Assembly (NCBI GenBank): GCA_922989275.2
Contig: OV277862.1
Coordinates: forward strand, 50,245,786 to 50,309,785
Reading direction: 5' to 3'
Length of the DNA: 64,000 nt
Source of the DNA: Gari tellinella
Taxonomy: Eukaryota > Mollusca > Bivalvia > Cardiida > Psammobiidae
The translations under genes and the position numbers were made by a program. This document shows positions 55,439 through 63,391 of this stretch, in pieces (positions within the stretch are counted from its first letter, which is position 1; each line of letters starts with the position of its first letter). The notes beneath the pieces were generated by a model. That model did not search any database and was not told where the DNA came from. It saw nothing but the letters and a program-made list of their open reading frames with translations.

Positions 55439-55894
55439 CACGAGCACAAAAAATGTCTAGTCACCCTTGAAGAACCATCCAAGTATCTATATTATATCTA
55501 TCTATGCCTTGTTTTGTTTGTTTTTAAGGAAAAAGGCATATACTAGTACTCATCCCATACTCGATACACAGTGTTCACATATGCTACACGAAATTCTCAA
55601 AATTGTGAAAGAATAGTCATTGATAATTCCAATAACAGATGACATTTTAACATCGATGTGCATTATATCAAATATCCACGCTGATTAAGGTCACATTGTC
55701 GCCTGTTATTTAAATTCTGATAGCAAAAGGACAGCTTAAATCCCAAATCGAATAAAACACGATCCAAGCAGTCTTGGTCTGAATTTGTATATTGGCTAGT
55801 AGAGCATCCCACGAGATTAACTTAACACATGTATGTAAACAGTTAAATCCAGTTATTAGGCACACTCAATAGTATTTGTTCTTCGGAATACACT

Positions 55895-56045
55895 ACATGA
55901 GGCTGCTTAAAGCAAGATAAAAGTAAAGTAGCAAGCTTCTATAGAAGCTTTCTGCTTATCTTCGATATTGCTTTAAGCTGTAGTTTATCTCTCACGCCAT
56001 CAATCGGTCATGTTTTAAGTGGCCGCAATGGCAGAACTTTACTGT
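55895..56045. mobile_element. CAGTAAAACC-type MITE, decayed
   Basis: Core B hairpin (TTAAAGCAAGATAAAAGTAAAG ... GCTTTAAGC) and right end TTAAGTGGCCGCAATGGCAG ... TTTACTGTA. The left terminus is lost. Confidence 0.6.
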
Positions 56046-56270
56046 AATTCCAAGATGCTTACGTGTGTTATTGTCGCCGAAGATTTCGTGGAAGAGAATA
56101 ATTGATATGCAGTCTTCCGAGTCAATACACGAACACTTTAAATGATCTCGGCATAAGACGTTTTCCCAAAGCAGCTATCCTAATTCGGTATACAGTGCTC
56201 GATCGATCGTCGTGAAAATATTTCACATATTCATCATTTAGACCAGAGAACGTCGCTACTAACCCGACTA

Positions 56271-56471
56271 TTATTCTGATTTTGTTCGGGAGATCGACGG
56301 AAGAGGTCGATAGGCAGGGCGTGCGTTAACACTATACGAAATGGGCAACCACATAAAAATGCCAGCGCCGATTGCGTGACCGCTTCTACTAACAGATATG
56401 TTTCTCATGTTAACTGTACTGAAACATCCTCTGGCGACAGATTGATATTCTCGCCTAGGTTTGGTTGCCAT
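56271..56471 (-). other. 66-codon ORF, possible first exon, weak
   Basis: ATG at 56471 opens MATKPRREYQSVARG and continues to a TAA at 56271. It lies outside recognised repeats and upstream, on the same strand, of the candidate exon at 55228-55438. No family is recognised and no strong splice donor is seen, so it may be chance. Confidence 0.15.
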
Positions 56472-56689
56472 TTAATCACATTAAATACATTTCAGAATCA
56501 GTAAATATGGGTGATGACAGCTTGATAACGGACTATCGTCTAACATGTCCTTTATCAGCGTGTCATTGTTTGAATAATGATTTGCAAAAAAGCCGGAGAA
56601 CGGGATCTAACAGCTGGTCTGTACTTCCAAGAAATGCTGAACCGTTACTTCAATAGTCACTAGTACAAAACACCTATACTCGCTAGAGA

Positions 56690-56938
56690 CCATGGGTCCG
56701 TTTCTTAAAACTTCGTACGACAAATGTTGTCGTAAGTCAGATTATTAAAGTCTCAATTATTATTTATTTCTCCATCTAATCCTGTCTTGTGACATCTCTT
56801 TTGAATCGTCTTTTCAAGACGATTCAAAGGATTTGTCACAAGGCAGGATTAGATAGAGAAATCAGAAATTAAAAGCATTTTAAATGTTTGACTTACGATC
56901 ATTTTTGTCCTACGAAGTTTTATGAAACGGGCCCCTGG
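56690..56938. mobile_element. GGGCCCGTTTCATAAA-type element, well preserved
   Basis: CATGGGTCCGTTTCTTAAAAC at the left, GTTTTATGAAACGGGCCCCTGG at the right; TACGACAAATGTTGTCGTA left subhairpin; central TTTTGAATCGTC / GACGATTCAAA hairpin. Confidence 0.82.
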
Positions 56939-57180
56939 AACCCTTTTCTCCCGAAGAAACACCTATTAGCGCATTCAATTATTTGTCATAGAGAAACATT
57001 TTCATAAATTATACCATGTATTTTTAAAAAGCCATAGAAATGTTCGTAGAAATCTGCAACCTGAGTAGTGACGTTGAAGCAGGCTGAAAATAAAAAAGAA
57101 AACTCCATTAAGAGCATTCTGATTTACTTTTGATTTCTCTTACAACCCTTTGTCTTAAACAAGCTATTGGGGTGGAGGAT
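56939..57180. mobile_element. TTAA-type core B MITE, worn
   Basis: AACCCTTTTCTCCCGAAG at the left and core B arms (GAAGCAGGCTGAAAATAAA ... CATTCTGATTTACTTTTGA), but the right half and terminal TTAA are not clean. Confidence 0.5.
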
Positions 57181-57697
57181 GGATAAAGTATAATATAATT
57201 TCGCTTTTACGACTTCTACAAAGAAGGATTTGTACTCGTATGATTATAAATATTTATAAAGATGACCTGTTAAAGTAGGATGTATGTGATGCAGTAATCT
57301 CCTTTTAAAGTTTTCTTGGTTTGCTTTGAAGTACTTAAAACTGAAATATGAATTTCGGGAAAATAATTTGCTGTGATAATTTCAAATTAATGGTCTTTTA
57401 CATTTGTTGTTTAAATGACAAGTTAAGTGTTGTTCTATGAGTAAATCTATATAGCTATATTGTTGACCATAATGAAATTAAAGCAATGTATTATATAGCC
57501 TAACGGGTTATAACGGTACAAGAACATTAATTATGAGCAAACGCCATAGTATATTATTTACATGTTAACATTTTGCCCCGGTGAGACTTAATGGCAACCA
57601 TTAGTTTGATTAATGATTATTGACTTACATGTAACATGAATACTACAATTACAGAATGTTTGAAATTTCAAACGCCAACCATCTGAACATCGATTCC

Positions 57698-57923
57698 TTA
57701 ACCCTTTCAGTCCTAAATAATTTCTCTTGTGGGTATTTATTATCCTTTTGGACTCTTCAAGTACAGGCGTTTTGAACCAGTCTACTGTTGAATTGATGAT
57801 ATGACAACAAAAACAATTGAAAATATTAAACAGTGCATACCCTGATCAGAGGGCTGGGAGCCCTCTGATCAGGGTCAGCACTGCTTGCATCTCTACAGAG
57901 GGCTGTAGGGTTGAAAAGGTTAA
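57698..57923. mobile_element. TTAA-flanked MITE with core C hairpin
   Basis: TTAACCCTTTCAGTCC to GGTTGAAAAGGTTAA. Core C at 57833-57888 with GGGCTGGGAGCCC tip. Absent from the other copy of the duplication. Its right TTAA is shared with the next element. Confidence 0.88.
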
Positions 57924-58137
57924 CCCTCTTCACTCCCATGACGTCATATGATATTAAGCAATTGTCGTTTGTTTTTATTTTTCAAATTTGAATTTTTAGA
58001 TATCTTGGGTAAGAAATGTTAATATGAGTGTCAAACAGATAGGATATTGATAAGAGGCCGTGTAACGCGGTTGCTGATCAGGATCAAAGCAGCTTGTAAA
58101 TAACCATTGCACTCGGGGTAAGGCAGTGAATGGACTT
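57920..58137. mobile_element. TTAA-type MITE, canonical core A subtype
   Basis: TTAACCCTCTTCACTCCCATGACGTCATATG ... core A worn (58032-58097) ... GGGGTAAGGCAGTGAATGGACTTA. Confidence 0.8.
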
Positions 58138-58144
58138 AGTGCAA

Positions 58145-58422
58145 TAAAGTCAATAGTAATGAAACAACTTAACTCATTGACCACTAAAATTTCAATAGAC
58201 AATGATTCCAGTTTCCAATTAAGTGTAGTCCATTTGTTACTATTTACGGTGTTTTCTAAACTAGACTGCAAAATGTGAAACAGTGCAGACCCTGGTCATA
58301 ATTCTCATGCAGGAGCCCTCTTATTTGGGTCTACACTGTTTGCATACGATATACGTACTATTTTAAGTACAGTTTTGGTAGAAGACGCATAATTGTGACA
58401 TGATGGGTCAAAGAGTTTAAAG
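58145..58422. mobile_element. TTAA-type MITE with core C hairpin, reversed orientation, worn
   Basis: TTAACTCATTGACCACTAAAA at the left (58169) and GGGTCAAAGAGTTTAA at the right. Core C arms (AAACAGTGCAGACCC ... GGGTCTACACTGTTT at 58273-58344) with a broken tip. GGACTACACTTAATTGG complement blocks match other core C copies. Confidence 0.65.
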
Positions 58423-58573
58423 ATGGGTTGTCTTTGGCGTAGGTGACGGGTGGTTGCTTAACGCAAGATCCATAATTATTAAGTTGAGATGAGACTTAAA
58501 TAAAGAAGATTATATCATATCGGGTTATAATGGTACAATACATTTTAGGAATGCCAGGGTACTATGTTAATCA

Positions 58574-58836
58574 CAGTGGAGAAAACATTATTCTTTCCCG
58601 TTTAAGCGCAAACGAAACGCAAACGCAAACGCAACGCAAACGCATTGCAATAAATGGATACACTGACAAACAGTGACAATATATAACTGCTTATTATAGT
58701 ATCAGTGGCAAACAGTTTGGAGCCTGATCAGACGCCGGGTTAACCGGCGTCTGATCTGGATCCAAACTGTTTGAAATGGAAATAATAGTTTTAGCGTGAA
58801 CGCGTTTATTTTGAAAAAATAACGCCTTCTTCACTG
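58574..58836. mobile_element. CAGTGG-type MITE, variant with extended AACGCAAACGC repeats
   Basis: CAGTGGAGAAAACATTATTC at the left; GCAAACGCAAACGC-type words are expanded; core A (58706-58771, GGTTAACC tip); right end GCCTTCTTCACTG then TA. The left flank reads CA where TA is expected. Confidence 0.88.
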
Positions 58837-58974
58837 TACATGTTATCCTTTTCCCCGACGGGACTTAATGGCAACCATTAGCATGATTAATGATTATTGA
58901 CTTACATGTAACATGAATACTTCAATTACAGAATGTCTGAAATTTCAAACGCCAACCTTCTGAACATCGACTCA

Positions 58975-59162
58975 TTAAACCCCTTCACTGCCATGACGTC
59001 ATCTAATGTATGCAACTATCGTCTGCTTTTATCGTATGCAAATTTAAATTTTTAGTATTATTGAAGTGAGTTTCAAAGGGTTTGGCTCCTGATCATATGT
59101 CACGTGAATAGACCTAAACAATTTGCAAATAACCATTGTGTGGTAAGACAGGGAAGGGATTT
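58975..59162. mobile_element. TTAA-type MITE, canonical core A subtype, worn right half
   Basis: TTAAACCCCTTCACTGCCATG, GACGTCATC, ATCGTCTGCTTTTATC; core A has lost much of its right arm; right end GGTAAGACAGGGAAGGGATTTA. Confidence 0.78.
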
Positions 59163-59489
59163 AGTCCAATACAGTCTGAATAAAATCGCTTGAAATGTGT
59201 TGTTTTTTTGTTAATAAGACAGATGATTGCTTGAAGCAAGACGCAGGTGAATTTGAAAATTCCTATCGTGTAAGATATTCTATGCACATTCATTATATAT
59301 ATACGAAGTGCGCCTACTCGGTATAATCTAATATAAGGAAGATCTGACAATTCAAACTGTATACATGTACAATGGGGAAAGGCGTATTTGTTTGCAGTCT
59401 AACCATTATCATGCTGAATTGTAAACTGCTTCAAATATATGGTTTGCGAAAAAACAAAATCATGTTTTATGCTTTTGAACTAAAAAACT

Positions 59490-59640
59490 ATAAAAAGATA
59501 GTGACAGCTCAAAGTAAAGAGACGTTAAAAAAGTTCCTAAAGGAGCTTTCTGTTTATCTGTCACATTGCTTTAGGCAGTCACCTGTCTGAAACATCTAAT
59601 AATACAACAAGTTATTGGTTGCAATAAAGAAGTTTACTAT
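59490..59640. mobile_element. CAGTAAAACC-type MITE, decayed
   Basis: GTGACAGCTCAAAGTAAAG ... GTTCCTAAAGGAGCTTTCTG ... CACATTGCTTTAGGCAGTCACC and right end GGTTGCAATAAAGAAGTTTACTATA. Confidence 0.65.
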
Positions 59641-59695
59641 ACATGGATGCTCCTTTAAGACAACGTGTCTTTGAAAGTTCATGTAATTATACCGA

Positions 59696-59886
59696 GAACA
59701 CCAGATAATGGGAGCATTTCAAAAACTCAAATCTTTATTTCTGCATTAATCCCTTTGGTTCCACCACTCATTAGAATCGCCTGTTAGAGACGGTTCTAAT
59801 AAGTAAAATTACACCATGGACTTTGGTGCTGAATTAAGAGAAAAGGCTGGGTTTGTTTAGTTAACTTCCTCTTGTATGTAGTCCTG
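59696..59886. mobile_element. hAT-like MITE, related to 53929-54121, decayed
   Basis: CACCAGATAATGGGAGC ... TCAAAAACTCAAATC; central CATTAGAATCGCCTGTTAGAGACGGTTCTAAT hairpin (a 12-nt stem with mismatches); right GTAGTCCTG. Confidence 0.65.
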
Positions 59887-60425
59887 TATAATACCGAGAA
59901 ACAACAACTATACATTTGAGTCCATGACATTTGTTTTCCACTGGGATGTAAGAACAATTAAAATGATCATTCCTGAAATTCACTGCCCACGTTCCTCACA
60001 TTCATTCCTTGTTTCCATAAAGAATGACACCGAATGGTTTTTTTAGTAACCATGCACAAGACTCCATTAAAAGCTATTTCTTGCAGTATACTTTACACAA
60101 TTGTTATCACTCATAGCTTTTCAACAATATCACTTTTCTATTGGTACGATTTACTCTAATTTATATATCTATTTTCACTTATTTAATCCAAGTATCTAAG
60201 TAACAATAACGCGTTACTCGTGCGGTGGCATCTCACTTCGTAGAGTTGAAATGTTGAGGTGCATCAATGACGTTCTTAGTAAAGTTTCGTTGGCAAGCGA
60301 TTGCTAACTTAGCAACCTTATTCAATGAATGTTGGAAGATGCAGACATCACAAAATACGTATCCGCTAATAATAATACAACCTTTAATCTTCTCTGTAAG
60401 CTATGGGCGAAATTGTGTTTCCAAT
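59887..60425. other. Non-coding stretch, nothing recognised
   Basis: AT-rich; the 60-codon ORF at 60267 has no recognisable feature. Confidence 0.35.
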
Positions 60426-60427
60426 TA

Positions 60428-60613
60428 CAAACAGTTTAGATCCAGATGAGACGCCGAGTGACTCGGCGTCTCATCTGGATCCAAACTGTTTGACACATGA
60501 TTATATTTTAGAAGAAAATGTCCTTAATCTAATTTTTAAAATTGTTACTTCTGTAACTATTAAAGACGACAAATTTTGCAGACGACAATTACATAGCTTG
60601 CAGAAGGTTAAAC
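60428..60613. mobile_element. TTAA-type MITE, GCACGCT subtype, perfect core A, left end lost
   Basis: Core A at 60428-60492 (CCAGATGAGACGCCGAG-TGA-CTCGGCGTCTCATCTGG in two arms). Then TTTGCAGACGACAATTACATAGC and right end GCTTGCAGAAGGTTAA. Confidence 0.7.
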
Positions 60614-60905
60614 ACGTGTACATATGTACAGATATATAGTCTAAACGTATTTACTAATTGCTTCAGAAGACCACCCCAGTTCCGTCAAAATATACTTAAC
60701 GCCTATCAATTATAATAATGTTTCTTTGATAGTGTTTTAAAGACTCATTTCTGTGACAGAACGTGGCTAACCATTTTTCAATATATGATATATCAAACAA
60801 ATGTGGCTTTGATCCACATCGTATTCTTTGTACAATCATTTTCCGGTGCCTTCAGGTGGTGACTAAACCAACTGATATAAAATAGAAAATTTTAGAAGAC
60901 ATTAC

Positions 60906-61180
60906 TATGGTGGCATGTTTCTGACACCAGTTAACCACTTATTTATCATGAGAGATTCCTGTTAATATCTCACATAAATACTCAACTACATGTAATTAGT
61001 TTTCGCAAAAATGTTCGCGTTAGTTTTCAGATAATTATCTGTAAAGTATGGTGGCATATTTCTGACACCAGTTAAGCACTTAATTATCATGATAGATTCC
61101 TGTTAATATCTCACATAACTATTTAACTAGTTACTTATCTAGAAAACTTTCGCGTTAGTTTTCAGATAAGTATCGGTTAA
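60906..61180. repeat. Two-unit ~141-bp tandem repeat beside the LINE 3' end
   Basis: TATGGTGGCATGTTTCTGAC ... ATGAGAGATTCCTGTTAATA ... CGCGTTAGTTTTCAGATAA at 60906 recurs at 61047 with a few changes. It lies just past the 3' side of the minus-strand retrotransposon and may belong to its 3' untranslated region. Confidence 0.75.
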
Positions 61181-61266
61181 GTGGAATGTGGAAACTTTTC
61201 ACGATAACCAGATAAATATCTGAACACGAACTTTGTCATGGTGTTGGCATCCTTCAGTCACACTGA

Positions 61267-61400
61267 CTATGGATTAGTGCCTATTGAGGACGTTGAAGAG
61301 CACCGTCTTCTGTGACTGTAGAGGCCTATTCTTGATACGCAGACTCTATTACAGTCCTGGCAGGAGAAGAAAGACAGGTGACTCCTGGTTTGTGTTTTTC
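61267..61400 (-). pseudogene. LINE C-terminal zinc-binding tail, out of frame
   Basis: In the neighbouring frame the sequence FSCQDCNRVCVSRIGLYSH and RRRC follows, a C-X2-C-X12-H-X3-C pattern typical of the C-terminal tail after the RT in this kind of element, ending at a TAG at 61267-61269. The shift of frame against the RT near 61380-61400 explains the odd end of the RT ORF. Confidence 0.8.
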
Positions 61401-63391
61401 CGGTCATGACTGGCCTTTCGTCTTGCCCTTCTCTGATCTTGGGTCTGACGCAGTGCAAGCTCATCCTGTTTCAATCCAGAGGCAATCAGATGTCTCCAGC
61501 GAGTCCGATCGCCGGCCATGGCTTCCCAGGAACCCTGATGAATGCTGCAAGCTTTCATATCCCTCATGCAAACGTCCTTGTATCTGAGGTGTGGACGGCC
61601 TCTGTTTCTTGCCCCAGTGGCAAGTTCCCCATAGAGGAGATCTTTTGGAATGCTGCCGTCGTCCATCCTGTACACGTGACCCAGCCAGCGAAGTCTGCGT
61701 TGTCGGAGCAGTGTGAACATTGAGGATACGCCTGCCTTGGAGAGTACGTCATTGTTTGGGACCTTGTCCTGCCATGAAATTCCGAGGATCCTCCTAAGAC
61801 ATCGCATATGGAAAGTCTGAAGTTTCTTCTCCTGGTGAGCATAAGTGGTCCAGGATTCGCTGCCGTAGAGTAGTGTGCTAACGACACAGGCCATGTAGAC
61901 AGTCATCTTGGTTTGGGTGGTGAGATGCTTGTTCTCCCAAACTCTCTTCATGAGTTTAGAGAGCGTTGATGCTGCCTTGCCAATGCGTTTATTGATTTCC
62001 ACGTCTAGCGACAGGGTATCGGTGGAGGTGGAGCCAAGATACTGGAATTGGTGGACGACTTCCAATGCTTCTCCATTGACTGATATCAGGGGAGGGTCTA
62101 CGGTGTCCTTGTCCAAGTTTTGCGTCTTCTTTTGACTGATGGTGAGTCCAAAGAGATCACAGGAATCTGAGAACCTGCTCATCAGTCGCTGTAACCCTTG
62201 TTGTTGATGTGAGGCTATGGCTGCGTCATCTGCAAACAACAAATCCCTGATGAGCACCTTCCTTATCTTGGATTTTGCGCGGAGTCTGGAGAGGTTGAAC
62301 AAACGACCTTCAGATCTTGTATGCAGGTACACACCATCTTCGGAAGAGCCGAATGCATGCTTCAAAAGTAGGGCAAAGAAGATGCCAAATAGAGTTGGGG
62401 CCATCACATAGCCTTGCTTTACACCGCTCTTGACACCAAATTCTGCAGATATCTCGCCGCCGAATTGAACTGTGCTTATCATGCCATCGTGGAAGGACTT
62501 TATGATGCTGAGTAGCTTTGGAGGGCATCCTATTTTTGGGAGCATCTTGAACAACCCATCACGACTCACAAGGTCAAATGCCTTTGTCAGGTCTATGAAA
62601 GCGATGTACAGTGGCTTGTTTTGTTCTCTGCATTTCTCTTGGAGCTGTCGATGAGAGAATATCATGTCCACTGTTGACCGCTTCGAGTGGAAGCCGCACT
62701 GGGACTCAGGGTATATTCTGTCCGCAATCAACTGGAGCCTGTTAAGAACTATGCGGGCAAACATCTTGCCTACGATGCTGAGTAGTGAAATACCACGGTA
62801 GTTGTTGCAGTCGCTGCGGTTCCCTTTGTTTTTATACAAAGTGACTATGTTGGCATCACGTAGGTCCTGAGGCACAGCGCCTTCCTTCCAGCACTGCACC
62901 AGCAGCTTGTGGATGGGCTCCAAGAGGGCAGATTTTCCGCTCTTGATAACTTCTGCTGGAATAGCGTCCTTTCCGGGGGCTTTTCCAGAGGGAAGCCTGT
63001 CGATGGCTTTCGACACCTCGTCTTTGGATGGTTCGTTGTCGAGCTCCGGCATCGCAGGAAGTTCACTGATAGCGTCGAAAGCCGTTTGGTGGACTTTGTT
63101 CTCCTTTGAATATAGCTCTGCATAGTGCTCAACCCATCTGTTTAACTGTTCAGCCTTATCTGTTATCAACTCTCCGGCCTTAGATTTGAGGGGGGCTGTC
63201 TTCTGTATGGTAGGCCCTGTTGCCGCTTTTATCCCCTCATACATGCCTTTGACGTTGCCCGTATCAGATGCGAGCTGAATGGTCTTGCAGAGGTCGGCCC
63301 AGTAGTTGTTGGCACAGGTTCTGACTGACTTTTGGATGTTATTTCTAGCTAACCTGAGGGAATTGAGTGTGACCTCTGAAGGCTTGTCTTT
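61349..63391 (-). pseudogene. LINE reverse transcriptase, nearly full domain
   Basis: The frame continues directly from the upstream stop through a linker (NSLRLARNNIQKSV, NYWADLCKTIQLASD) to ATG 63244 and runs 631 codons. From that ATG: a thumb-proximal SGKAPGKDAIPAE at about 86-98, NNYRGISLLSIVGK (147-160), the catalytic motif A FIDLTKAFD (216-224), motif B SGVKQGYVMAPTLF (273-286; the family usually has KQGCVLAPT), the active-site FADDA (337-341), LVAL-type HQFQYLGS (398-405), then SWTTYAHQEKKLQTFHMRCLRRI in pieces and RLRWLGHVYRM (517-527). All key RT residues are present. The ORF ends early, where a frameshift separates it from the zinc-finger tail. Confidence 0.93.

Larger units (their letters stand above)
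57490..58140. repeat. Imperfect direct duplication, copy 1
   Basis: Shares with 58508-59165 the ordered blocks GGGTTATAACGGTACAA, CTTAATGGCAACCATTAG, TTAATGATTATTGACTTACA, TGTAACATGAATAC and AACGCCAACC, then a canonical TTAA element. This copy lacks the CAGTGG MITE of copy 2 but has an extra core C element. Confidence 0.8.
58508..59165. repeat. Imperfect direct duplication, copy 2
   Basis: Second copy of 57490-58140, carrying a CAGTGG MITE at 58574-58836 that copy 1 lacks. Confidence 0.8.

Noticed and set aside
3780..60492. Regularly repeated palindromes as a possible CRISPR array
   Set aside because: Spacing between copies is irregular (hundreds to thousands of bases), repeats are 65 nt and embedded in transposon ends, no cas-like genes are seen, and the DNA is animal-like.
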